Positions 16,594 to 23,856 of a DNA stretch of 37,775 nucleotides are shown here, one piece after another (positions within the stretch are counted from its first letter, which is position 1; the number at the start of each line of letters is the position of its first letter). Under the pieces are notes generated by a model, which was not told the origin of the DNA, did not search any database, and worked only from the letters and a program-made list of their open reading frames with translations. The translations under genes were made by a program, and so were the position numbers. Source of the DNA: an uncultured Bacteroidales bacterium (GTDB lineage Bacteria; Bacteroidota; Bacteroidia; Bacteroidales; Paludibacteraceae); the NCBI GenBank assembly GCA_902784425.1, contig CACZUS010000033.1, forward strand, positions 14,889-52,663, in the 5' to 3' direction.

Positions 16594-16653
16594 ATAAAAA
16601 ATAATGGGATTTCATTCTTGTTCTATTATGTGAATCCCCTATAATATAGATGA

Positions 16654-17562
16654 ATGGCAAACGAATTTCGACAAATTGATACGTTGAGCGGGACTGTCGG
16701 AGGAGACACTTTGGGAGCGAACTTGCAACAAGATTCGACGGGAACTTATTTTTTCCTCGCGAAAGGTTCCTGCGAACAATTGCCTTCAATCGAATGGTCG
16801 GGGTTAGACAAATATTTTTCTGAGTATAAGATATCTTCATCAGAAAAAAAGAATGTTGGAGAGAAATCGTTTATTTCTATCATACCTGCGAAAGAGGGAG
16901 AGCCTCGCAAACAGTTGATTCAGCAGCAGACATGGTTTATGCCGTTGATGTTTCTGATTGCTATTTTATACGGATGGGTGATGACCTCCTATACAAAGAC
17001 ATTGTCACAAGATGTCAAGGAGTTTTTCTATCCAAACAATCGTAATGATGTGATGACTTCGGAAGTGGCGGAGATCTCAAGGATGAAAGCCCTGATGCAT
17101 GTTCTGTTTGTCTTTTCCATCACAATATTTAGCTATTTCGTATTGACAAATCTGATGTACCATAAGCCGTCATCATTCGGATTGTCGGCGTTTATGATAT
17201 TATTGGTGTTCGTGGGTTATATGGTGTTTAAGTTTTTGGTGACACGACTTTTATGCTATGTGTTTTTTGACAGTAAGGTTTGGAATGAACTCAAACAATA
17301 TTTTTTGACATTGACCTCAATGTTGTCCATCTCCCTTTTTGTGGTGGATGTGATTGCTGCTTATGCGCCGAATATGGTTGCAAATGCAGCGCTTTATGTG
17401 GGGTTGGGATTCTGCGCAATAGCTGTGTTGTTGTATGTGTTTAGGATTTTATCTATTTTTTTTAAGGGGATTTCCTCTTTATTCTATTTGATTTTGTATC
17501 TTTGCACGCTAGAAATTTTGCCGTCAATAGTTCTCGTAGTAGGATTGATGAGCGTAGTCTAA
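16654..17562 (+). CDS. DUF4271 membrane protein
   Basis: A 302-residue protein with a polar N-terminal region of about 100 residues and then about six to seven hydrophobic helices (WFMPLMFLIAILYGWVM, ALMHVLFVFSITIFSYFVL, GLSAFMILLVFVGYMVFKFLV, YFLTLTSMLSISLFVVDV, and others up to the C-terminus). It matches the Bacteroidetes family DUF4271, which is commonly found directly upstream of hemD, as here (25 bases). Function unknown. The N-terminal QQTWFMPL segment at the start of the first helix is typical. A promoter for hemD appears to lie inside its 3' end. Confidence 0.82.
   Translation: MANEFRQIDTLSGTVGGDTLGANLQQDSTGTYFFLAKGSCEQLPSIEWSGLDKYFSEYKISSSEKKNVGEKSFISIIPAKEGEPRKQLIQQQTWFMPLMFLIAILYGWVMTSYTKTLSQDVKEFFYPNNRNDVMTSEVAEISRMKALMHVLFVFSITIFSYFVLTNLMYHKPSSFGLSAFMILLVFVGYMVFKFLVTRLLCYVFFDSKVWNELKQYFLTLTSMLSISLFVVDVIAAYAPNMVANAALYVGLGFCAIAVLLYVFRILSIFFKGISSLFYLILYLCTLEILPSIVLVVGLMSVV
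17497..17505 (+). promoter_or_regulatory. Possible internal promoter -7 element for hemD
   Basis: TATCTTTGC followed by ACG inside the last codons of the DUF4271 gene, about 83 bases before hemD. The element is exact but no -33 partner is obvious, so it may be coincidental coding sequence. Confidence 0.35.
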
Positions 17563-17587
17563 TTAATTAAAATAGAAAGATTTAAGA

Positions 17588-18373
17588 ATGGTGAAGATTA
17601 AACGAATTTTGGTGTCACAACCGAAACCTAAAGCAGAGAAGTCTCCATATTTTGACTTAGAGGCAAAGTATGGCGTAAAGATAGACTTTAAACCGTTTAT
17701 TCATGTAGAGCCTGTTTTAGCAAAGGAGTTTCGTCAGCAGAAAGTGTCTATATTGGATCATACTGCGGTTGTTTTTACCGCTAGAACTGCCATTGACCAT
17801 TTTTTTAGATTGTGTGAAGAGATGCGACTGAAAATTCCAGAGACGATGAAATATTTCTGTGTTTCACAGTCGGTAGCCAATTATCTTCAGACGTACATTC
17901 AATACAGAAAGAGAAAGGTATTTTTTAGTGCGACGGGAAAGATCGAGGATTTGATGGTCAGTGTCAATAAGCACTTAGACGAGAAATTTTTGGTAGCGGT
18001 TTCTGATGTTCATGATGTCAATTCAGGTGCGGCAGAATCAGATAAGGAGGATATCATTTCATTGATGGAAAAGGCAAATGCAACCTTTACGAAGGCTGTT
18101 ATGTATAAAACGGTTAGTACCGATTTCACGCAAGAGCCTGATTTCAATTATGATATGTTCGTCTTTTTCAGTCCATCAGGAATTGTTTCATTGTATAAGA
18201 ACTTCCCAGATTTCCAACAAGGAGAAATCTGCATAGGTTGTTTGGGCTCAACAACGGCTAAGGTAGCCAAGGAGGCTGGTTTGACAGTCAACGTTGAGGC
18301 TCCTACACCAGAGGCTCCATCCATGCCAGCAGCATTGGATTTGTTCTTAAAGGAAATGAATAAGAAAAAATAA
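17588..18373 (+). CDS. hemD: Uroporphyrinogen-III synthase HemD
   Basis: A 261-residue protein matching Bacteroidetes HemD. It opens with MVKIKRILVSQPKP, has FKPFIHVEPV, the VFTARTAIDHFFRL segment, the CVSQSVANYL motif, and the second-domain pattern DMFVFFSPSGIVSLYKNFP with IGCLGSTTAKVAKEAGL, then VEAPTPEAPSMPAALDLF. The enzyme closes hydroxymethylbilane into uroporphyrinogen III with inversion of ring D, the branch point to haem and cobalamin. HemD sequences vary greatly, but these two-domain signatures and the position between DUF4271 and rnpA fit Bacteroidales. A terminator hairpin follows at once. Confidence 0.9.
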   Translation: MVKIKRILVSQPKPKAEKSPYFDLEAKYGVKIDFKPFIHVEPVLAKEFRQQKVSILDHTAVVFTARTAIDHFFRLCEEMRLKIPETMKYFCVSQSVANYLQTYIQYRKRKVFFSATGKIEDLMVSVNKHLDEKFLVAVSDVHDVNSGAAESDKEDIISLMEKANATFTKAVMYKTVSTDFTQEPDFNYDMFVFFSPSGIVSLYKNFPDFQQGEICIGCLGSTTAKVAKEAGLTVNVEAPTPEAPSMPAALDLFLKEMNKKK

Positions 18374-18383
18374 TAATTAAGCT

Positions 18384-18425
18384 GTGTCAAAATTTGGGTT
18401 CGCCCTCTTTTTGACACTGTTTTTA
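18384..18425 (+). terminator. Terminator or attenuator between hemD and rnpA
   Basis: Stem GTGTCAAAA (18384-18392) with TTTTGACAC (18409-18417), an inner GGG/CCC pairing, and the tail TGTTTTTA. It ends only a few bases before the rnpA start at 18429, so read-through is needed for rnpA or the hairpin regulates it. Confidence 0.7.
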
Positions 18426-18428
18426 TAT

Positions 18429-18830
18429 ATGCAGAATCGAAACACTTTTTCAAAAAAAGAACATCTTTTTGGCGAAACAACAGTTGATTTACTTTACGAA
18501 AAAGGACTTTCGCTTTTTTTGTATCCCTATCGTCTAATGTTTCGTTTAGTGGATGATGAAGAAGTGCCAGTGCGATGCTTGGTCAGCGCATCAAAAAAAA
18601 GATTCAAGCATGCAGTGGATAGGAACCATCTGAAGAGACAGATGAGAGAAGCCTATCGCTTAAATAAACATTCTTTGTTCTCTTTTTTGGAAAACAATGG
18701 TCAACATCTTCATTTGGCCATTCATTTTGTGGGAGATAAAATCGAATCATCCGCCTTTATGCAGAAAAAGATGATTCAACTTCTTTCCAAATTGGAAAAG
18801 CAATTGCAACAAAAGGAGGAGAGCCGATGA
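18429..18830 (+). CDS. rnpA: Ribonuclease P protein component RnpA
   Basis: With the ATG at 18429 ([16 protein letters not shown]) the protein has 133 residues; a longer frame from 18384 would read through the terminator hairpin and is unlikely. RnpA binds the RNase P RNA and helps it cut the 5' leader from pre-tRNAs. The RNR motif is present as [22 protein letters not shown] (R65, N66, R70), and the N-terminal [10 protein letters not shown] and LYPYRLMF strands fit Bacteroidetes RnpA. It overlaps yidD by four bases (ATGA), the widespread rnpA-yidD pair. Confidence 0.93.
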   Translation: MQNRNTFSKKEHLFGETTVDLLYEKGLSLFLYPYRLMFRLVDDEEVPVRCLVSASKKRFKHAVDRNHLKRQMREAYRLNKHSLFSFLENNGQHLHLAIHFVGDKIESSAFMQKKMIQLLSKLEKQLQQKEESR

Positions 18831-19078
18831 GTGATGAAATGAATCAAAGGAATTTAATTTCCAGAGTGTTAATTTCATTATTTCTTCTTCCGATAAAATT
18901 TTATCGGGCATGTATCTCTCCAATGTTCCCACCTTCCTGTCGGTTTACTCCCACCTGCTCGGAATATGCTATGATTGCATTGAAGAAGCATGGAGTCATC
19001 AAAGGAAGTTGGTTGGCCATTAAACGATTGCTAAGATGTCACCCATGGGGAGGCAGTGGATATGACCCTGTTCCATAG
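18827..19078 (+). CDS. yidD: Membrane protein insertion efficiency factor YidD
   Basis: An 83-residue small protein with an N-terminal amphipathic/hydrophobic segment ([21 protein letters not shown]) and the conserved Cys-rich core [12 protein letters not shown], followed by [22 protein letters not shown], the nearly invariant C-terminal motif of YidD. YidD sits at the inner face of the membrane and helps YidC insert membrane proteins. It overlaps rnpA by four bases. Confidence 0.95.
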   Translation: MSDEMNQRNLISRVLISLFLLPIKFYRACISPMFPPSCRFTPTCSEYAMIALKKHGVIKGSWLAIKRLLRCHPWGGSGYDPVP

Positions 19079-19129
19079 AGAAGAATAAGGTGTTTTTTGA
19101 AATGAATATTTTTTTATGCAGTTTTTTCC

Positions 19130-19160
19130 TTGTGTATTGAAAAAATATACATAATTTTGC
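19130..19160 (+). promoter_or_regulatory. Promoter of the argR operon
   Basis: TTG at 19130-19132, a 19-base spacer, then TAATTTTGC at 19152-19160. Elements and spacing fit the Bacteroidetes consensus. The start would be near 19166, directly at the ARG-box-like palindrome. Confidence 0.65.
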
Positions 19161-19166
19161 AAGAAA

Positions 19167-19184
19167 AATGAATAAATATTCTGT
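19167..19184. promoter_or_regulatory. ARG-box-like ArgR operator
   Basis: AATGAATAAATATTCTGT matches the ARG box pattern WNTGAATWWWWATTCANW with one mismatch. It lies at the predicted transcription start of argR, where a bound repressor would block the promoter, so autoregulation of the argR operon is likely. Confidence 0.55.
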
Positions 19185-19222
19185 GAGTTAGTTCATCAAG
19201 TGAAATTAAAAAGGAGAAAATT

Positions 19223-19696
19223 GTGAAAAATAAGTCGAAAAGGTTCGCAGCAATACAAGAAATCATCTCCAATTCCGTAGTAGGAAGTCAGGAGGAGTTG
19301 TTGCATCGGTTGGCAGAGCGAGATTTTATACTCACGCAAGCGACGTTATCGAGGGATTTGAAGCAGATGAAGGTGCTTAAGACGATCAACTCGTATGGGG
19401 AGTATGTATATCAGATGCCGGCGCAGGTGGTAGCAAGTGAAGAAAAGGTTTCGATGGAGAAGTATATGTCTGCGAATATCTGCACTTCGGTGGATTTTTC
19501 GTCGAACATTGTGGTGATACATACCAAACCGGGATATGCAAGTAGTTTGGCATCTGAAATAGACGAGCAAGCTAATGATGCAATCCTTGGAACGGTAGCA
19601 GGTGATGATACAATTTTTGCAGTAAAAAAAGAAAATTTAACTCAGCAGGAGGTGATAGAGGCATTGTCTCGGGTCATTCCTACTATAAAAAGATAA
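19223..19696 (+). CDS. argR: Arginine repressor ArgR
   Basis: A 157-residue ArgR with the usual two domains: winged helix about 1-70 (KRFAAIQEIISN, SQEELLHRLAERDF, and the recognition helix TQATLSRDLKQMKVLK), and a C-terminal oligomerisation and arginine-binding domain about 85-157 with VVIHTKPGYASSLASEID and the GTVAGDDTIF motif whose Asp residues bind arginine. The start is GTG at 19223, backed by a rare clear ribosome site AAGGAG at 19211-19216. It heads an operon with a GNAT gene and argG, and has an ARG-box-like operator at its promoter. Confidence 0.94.
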   Translation: MKNKSKRFAAIQEIISNSVVGSQEELLHRLAERDFILTQATLSRDLKQMKVLKTINSYGEYVYQMPAQVVASEEKVSMEKYMSANICTSVDFSSNIVVIHTKPGYASSLASEIDEQANDAILGTVAGDDTIFAVKKENLTQQEVIEALSRVIPTIKR

Positions 19697-19724
19697 TTTC
19701 AGCTGTATTTCATAAAGAAGAACT

Positions 19725-20303
19725 ATGGAACAGGAAATTGAGATATGTGTCGCTGATGAGCGTCATATTCGTTATGTGGATACCATCTTGGAGACGATAG
19801 CTGCTGCTGCCAAGGTGCGTGGTACGGGAATTGCTAAGCGCGATCCTGAGTATGTGAAACAAAAAATGCGTGAGGGAAAGGCTGTGATTGCCTTATGCGG
19901 AGATGAATTCGCTGGGTTTAGTTACATTGAGACGTGGGAAAACAAGAAATATGTAACCACTTCTGGTTTGATCGTTCCCGAGAAATTCAGAGGTCGTGGT
20001 TTGGCTCGTCGAATTAAACATATGACCTTTACTTTAGCACGTTCTCGTTGGCCTGAGGCTAAGATCTTTAGTTTGACATCAGGTGCCGCTGTGATGAAGC
20101 TGAATACTCGTTTGGGTTATTTGCCTGTCACATTCGCCGATCTGACAGAGGATGAATCCTTCTGGAAAGGATGTCAAGGATGCATCAATTATGATGTGTT
20201 AGAGCGTACGGGTCGTCGCTATTGCATTTGTACGGGAATGTTGTTTGATCCTAATGAACCGCTTTGCGTACAAAGAGCCGAGGAAGAATTATCAAAAAAA
20301 TAA
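19725..20303 (+). CDS. GNAT acyltransferase, probable N-acyl(succinyl)glutamate synthase of arginine synthesis
   Basis: A 192-residue GNAT protein with the acyl-CoA-binding signature EKFRGRGLARRIK (RGRGLA at 89-94) and a C-terminal extension with C150 and C153 (KGCQGC) and RRYCICTG. Its place between argR and argG suggests the first arginine step, acylation of glutamate. Bacteroides uses N-succinyl rather than N-acetyl intermediates, and as I recall a GNAT in the same position in B. thetaiotaomicron (BT3761) was assigned as N-succinylglutamate synthase. The assignment here rests on that context and on size, not on a substrate-specific motif I can point to. The Cys pairs could bind a metal. 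Confidence 0.7.
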   Translation: MEQEIEICVADERHIRYVDTILETIAAAAKVRGTGIAKRDPEYVKQKMREGKAVIALCGDEFAGFSYIETWENKKYVTTSGLIVPEKFRGRGLARRIKHMTFTLARSRWPEAKIFSLTSGAAVMKLNTRLGYLPVTFADLTEDESFWKGCQGCINYDVLERTGRRYCICTGMLFDPNEPLCVQRAEEELSKK

Positions 20304-20324
20304 AATATAAAAATATACAGAGAT

Positions 20325-21533
20325 ATGGCTAATAAGAAAGTTGTCGTTGCATTCAGTGGTGGTCTTGATACCTCTTTCACTGTGATGTATTTGACGAAAG
20401 AAAAGGGATATGATGTCTATGCTGCTTGTGCCAATACGGGCGGTTTCAGTGAGGAACAATTGAAACAAAACGAAGAGAATGCCTATCGATTGGGTGCAGT
20501 GAAATATGTTACATTGGATGTTACGAAAGAGTACTATCAAAAGAGTCTCCGTTACATGGTTTACGGTAACGTTCTTCGTAATGGTACTTATCCTATTTCT
20601 GTTTCTTCTGAACGTATCTTCCAAGGTATGGCGATTGCTCGCTATGCTAACGAGATCGGCGCTGATGCCATCGCTCATGGTTCAACAGGTGCGGGTAACG
20701 ACCAAGTGCGTTTCGATATGACTTTCTTGGTAATGGCTCCAGGTGTTGAAATCATCACACTTACTCGTGATATGGCTCTCACACGTCAGTATGAAATCGA
20801 ATACTTGAACAGAAACGGTTTCTCTGCCGATTGGACAAAATTGAAATACTCTTACAACGTAGGTATTTGGGGTACGTCCATCTGCGGTGGTGAGATATTG
20901 GACTCTAAACAAGGATTGCCTGAAAGCGCTTATCTGAAACAAGTAACTAAGACGGGTAGCGAAATCTTAAAAATTGGTTTCAAAAAAGGAGAGGTTTGCT
21001 CGGTTAATGGCAAAGAGTTCGCAGATAAGATTGAATGTATCCAAGAAATAGAGAAGATTGGTGCTGCATACGGTATCGGTCGTGATATGCACGTGGGTGA
21101 TACAATCATTGGTATCAAAGGTCGCGTCGGATTCGAGGCTGCTGCTCCTATGTTGATCATTGGTGCTCACCGCTTCTTGGAGAAATATACATTGTCTAAA
21201 TGGCAACAATATTGGAAAGACCAAGTAGCTAACTGGTATGGTATGTTCTTGCATGAATCACAGTACTTGGAGCCTGTTATGCGTGATATCGAAGCTATGC
21301 TTGAAAATTCACAACGTAACGTGAATGGTGAGGTTACTTTGGAACTTCGTCCACTCTCTTTCTCAACAGTGGGTGTTGATTCTAAAGATGACTTGGTGAA
21401 GACTAAGTTTGGTGAATATGGTGAGATGAACAAAGGTTGGACTTCTGAGGATGCCAAAGGATTCATCAAGGTTACATCTACTCCTCTTCGTGTTTATTAC
21501 GCTAATCACAAAGACGAAAGTAATAATATCTAA
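20325..21533 (+). CDS. argG: Argininosuccinate synthase
   Basis: A 402-residue ArgG, which joins citrulline and aspartate with ATP. The N-terminal ATP loop is AFSGGLDTS (residues 9-17); also present are YPISVSSERIFQG, AHGSTGAGNDQVRFD (citrulline/aspartate site) and the C-terminal helical region GEVTLELRPLSFSTVGVDS. This is the shorter Bacteroidetes-type ArgG. It follows the GNAT gene by 21 bases and ends the operon; a strong terminator is only 18 bases on. argC and argD, which follow argG in many Bacteroidales, are not here. Confidence 0.95.
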   Translation: MANKKVVVAFSGGLDTSFTVMYLTKEKGYDVYAACANTGGFSEEQLKQNEENAYRLGAVKYVTLDVTKEYYQKSLRYMVYGNVLRNGTYPISVSSERIFQGMAIARYANEIGADAIAHGSTGAGNDQVRFDMTFLVMAPGVEIITLTRDMALTRQYEIEYLNRNGFSADWTKLKYSYNVGIWGTSICGGEILDSKQGLPESAYLKQVTKTGSEILKIGFKKGEVCSVNGKEFADKIECIQEIEKIGAAYGIGRDMHVGDTIIGIKGRVGFEAAAPMLIIGAHRFLEKYTLSKWQQYWKDQVANWYGMFLHESQYLEPVMRDIEAMLENSQRNVNGEVTLELRPLSFSTVGVDSKDDLVKTKFGEYGEMNKGWTSEDAKGFIKVTSTPLRVYYANHKDESNNI

Positions 21534-21550
21534 TATTTATTTAATTGAGG

Positions 21551-21584
21551 GAGGCGCATCTCATCGGGTGCGCCTTCTTTTTTC
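21551..21584 (+). terminator. Terminator of the argR-GNAT-argG operon
   Basis: Stem AGGCGCA (21552-21558) with TGCGCCT (21569-21575) and a tail rich in T. Confidence 0.85.
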
Positions 21585-21595
21585 CAAATATAAAA

Positions 21596-22090
21596 ATGAA
21601 TATATCCATTATAGTTGCTGTTTCTGAAAATGGCGTGATTGGTAAGGATAATCAGTTGCTTTGGCACTTGTCTAGCGACTTGAAACGGTTCAAGGCTTTG
21701 ACAACTGGCCATACCATCGTGATGGGTCGTAACACTTTCCTTTCTATAGGGAAGGCTTTACCTAATCGACGTAATGTGGTTCTTTCTCGTTCGATGAAAT
21801 CGGGTGAGGTGGAGAATGTTGAAGTGTTCGACTCACTGGATGCTTTCGTTCATGCTCTTCCTGTGGATGAGGAGGTTTTTGTGATTGGTGGTGGACAGAT
21901 CTATCGTCAGTTCCTTCCTTTCGCTTCTAAAGTCTATCTGACTCGTGTACATGTCACGATAGATGGTGACACAACTTTCCCTGAATTGCCTGCTTCTGAA
22001 TGGCAGGAGATTGCTATGGAGAAGATGTCGTCTGACGAGAAAAATGAGTACGACTACGATTTTATCGATTATTGTCGAAAAGGGGAGTGA
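21596..22090 (+). CDS. folA: Dihydrofolate reductase
   Basis: With the ATG at 21596 (MNISIIVAVSENGVIG) the enzyme has 164 residues, a normal DHFR length; the frame extends up to 21545 but would then be translated from the terminator. Motifs: IVAVSENGVIGKDNQLLWHL with W23, the catalytic acid D28 in HLSSDLKRFK, HTIVMGRNTF and VFVIGGGQIYRQFLP for NADPH. It reduces dihydrofolate to tetrahydrofolate. No separate promoter was recognised in the 62 bases after argG, so expression may rest on read-through. Confidence 0.95.
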   Translation: MNISIIVAVSENGVIGKDNQLLWHLSSDLKRFKALTTGHTIVMGRNTFLSIGKALPNRRNVVLSRSMKSGEVENVEVFDSLDAFVHALPVDEEVFVIGGGQIYRQFLPFASKVYLTRVHVTIDGDTTFPELPASEWQEIAMEKMSSDEKNEYDYDFIDYCRKGE

Positions 22091-22172
22091 GGTGGAGTGG
22101 ACATTGATCCACGCATTCATCCCTAATTTTTATCATGCGTTTGCATGTTCTTGAGAATGAATTTTTTATAGT

Positions 22173-23339
22173 ATGGATTCGAATCCGATCACCCAAACGA
22201 AGCATCATGCGCGAATAGCTTTGTTGGCACAATATTTTTTGTGTGGTTTTATCTTTTCTGCCTTGCTCTCTCGTTATCCTGCCTTGAAAGAGTGTTATGG
22301 CATGACGATGACGCAGTTGAGCGGAGTACCCTTGTCGATGTCGATAGGGTCTTTGTGTACAATGCCCCTTTGCGTCCATTTGATGGCTCGCTATGGAAGT
22401 AAGAAGATGACGTTGGCTGGTTTTATCTATATCTCTTTGTTGCCGTTATTGTCATTGGTCCCCAATATTATTTCAGTCTATATAGTGGCTTTCCTCTACG
22501 GTTGTTTCATCTCTATGTTTGACGTGGCGATGAATGGTAACTCGATTATTGTGGAGAATGCCTATAAAAAACCGATTATATCTATGTTTCACGCCTTCTT
22601 TTATGTCGGCGTCTGTCTGAGTTCCATTTTGAGTGTGGTACTTATATCCAATCATGTATCCATTCAGCAACATCATATCTTGATGGCTCTATTTTCATTG
22701 GTTATTTTAGCATTTATACGCAGATATTATTTGAAGGAGACCATCAGAGAACCTAAGATTCCTGCAAAGAAAAAGATATTGTTTCCAACGGGTTTGCTGC
22801 TCTTGTTGGCATTTGTTGCTTTGTGCGGTAGAGTTGTCGAGGGGGGTGTCAATAATTGGAGTACGGTCTATATGAAAATGGTGGTTGATTTCCCTGAAAA
22901 CCTGGCGCCATTGGGATTGGCGATCTATTCAGCTTTTATGTCTATTGGTAGATTCTTTTGCGACTATGTGCGCTCTAAGTTTCGAGAATCACACATCTTA
23001 TTGGCTTGTTGTGGTATCTCCTCATTGGGTATTTCCCTTATGATTTGTAATACATCCTCTGTTTTTGCTTTCGTGGGACTGTTGATAGCTGGTTTGGGAA
23101 TCTCTTGTTTAGTGCCAATCATTTACAGTTTGGCTGGTAGACAAAAGAGCGTCACGCCAGCTATGGGTATAGCCATGGTCAATACGATTAGTGGTACCGG
23201 ATTCCTTTTCGGACCTTTTGTGATAGGTATACTTGCAGATCATTTCGGGTTGCGAACCTCTTTTTTCTATATCTGGTGTTTGACGATTGTTATGATTTTC
23301 TTGATGAATCGTTATAGAAGGAAGGAAAAAGAACAATGA
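22173..23339 (+). CDS. MFS transporter (YbjJ-like)
   Basis: A 388-residue major-facilitator protein with twelve predicted hydrophobic helices. It resembles the YbjJ branch: FMFDVAMNGNSIIVE-like motif after helix 4 (SMFDVAMNGNSIIVENAYKKP), then SMFHAFFYVGV, a central basic loop (KKKILFP), and the second-half GLGISCLVPIIYSLAG and SGTGFLFGPFVIGILADHFG. Substrate unknown; YbjJ-type carriers are uncharacterised or sugar/metabolite exporters. It begins 82 bases after folA on the same strand and is followed by a long gene-free stretch. Confidence 0.85.
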   Translation: MDSNPITQTKHHARIALLAQYFLCGFIFSALLSRYPALKECYGMTMTQLSGVPLSMSIGSLCTMPLCVHLMARYGSKKMTLAGFIYISLLPLLSLVPNIISVYIVAFLYGCFISMFDVAMNGNSIIVENAYKKPIISMFHAFFYVGVCLSSILSVVLISNHVSIQQHHILMALFSLVILAFIRRYYLKETIREPKIPAKKKILFPTGLLLLLAFVALCGRVVEGGVNNWSTVYMKMVVDFPENLAPLGLAIYSAFMSIGRFFCDYVRSKFRESHILLACCGISSLGISLMICNTSSVFAFVGLLIAGLGISCLVPIIYSLAGRQKSVTPAMGIAMVNTISGTGFLFGPFVIGILADHFGLRTSFFYIWCLTIVMIFLMNRYRRKEKEQ

Positions 23340-23364
23340 ACATACACATTTGTACGATAGGTAG

Positions 23365-23448
23365 GTTCTGCATTTGTCAAATTTTATTAAAAAAATCCCA
23401 CCAGTTTGCCCTTTTTTAGGGGAAAATCGCATTAACAAATGTCAGAAC
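23365..23448. repeat. Long hairpin in the MFS-CotH intergenic region
   Basis: GTTCTGCATTTGT (23365-23377) pairs with ACAAATGTCAGAAC (23435-23448), 13 pairs with one bulged base, around a 57-base loop that itself holds CCCTTTTTTAGGGG. A second small hairpin, GGAAAT/ATTTCC, lies at about 23521-23536. Could be a terminator, an RNA element or a relic; no known family recognised. Confidence 0.4.
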
Positions 23449-23629
23449 GAGATTGATATACAACATTAATTCTATATAATTATACAGAATTTACAAGTAA
23501 AATATTATTTTTTGTTAATGGGAAATCTACCATTTCCAGTTTAGACGATTATTGGCGAAAAAGATAAACCAAGCATCAAAAAGAATTTGTTTTTAAAGAT
23601 AAATGTCAATCAAAAAAAGTAGATTTTTT

Positions 23630-23659
23630 TTTGGTTGATAAGAAAAATTTCTATCTTAG
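23630..23659 (+). promoter_or_regulatory. Promoter of the CotH-domain gene
   Basis: TTTG at 23630-23633, an 18-base spacer and TATCTTAG at 23652-23659 (one mismatch to TAnnTTTG). It would give a leader of about 190 nt, in which nothing coding was found. Confidence 0.45.
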
Positions 23660-23800
23660 TAGCGAGTTTAAGGGGGAAAAATCCAAATTCATCAGCTGGA
23701 ATCGCAGAAGAGAGGATCTTTTGCGGTTAGGACTTTTCTCTTTTGTAAAAATGGTGATGAAGATGTCGGTTGTTTGTTTAAAGTGTAGTTTGTTTTAAGA

Positions 23801-23833
23801 GAGAATTAAATGGTAAGCGAGAAATTAAATGGT
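23801..23833 (+). repeat. Tandem repeat in the CotH leader
   Basis: GAGAATTAAATGGT (23801-23814) is repeated as GAGAAATTAAATGGT (23819-23833), two near-identical units about 18 bases apart just before the start codon. Slipped-strand change here could alter translation. Confidence 0.5.
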
Positions 23834-23856
23834 GTAGTATTTAAAATGATTTGCGT

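Noticed and set aside
16618-16645. Sigma70-like TTGTTC and TATAAT pair before the DUF4271 gene
   Set aside because: Bacteroidetes promoters use TTTG and TAnnTTTG; a 6-base match in AT-rich DNA is weak, and no TAnnTTTG fits here.
21545-21595. N-terminal extension of DHFR from 21545
   Set aside because: It spans the argG terminator, and MNISIIVAVS at 21596 is the normal DHFR start.
22170-22190. GATTCGAATCC-like TPsiC-loop motif (possible tRNA)
   Set aside because: It lies in the coding start of the MFS gene and no acceptor stem or anticodon arm can be formed around it.
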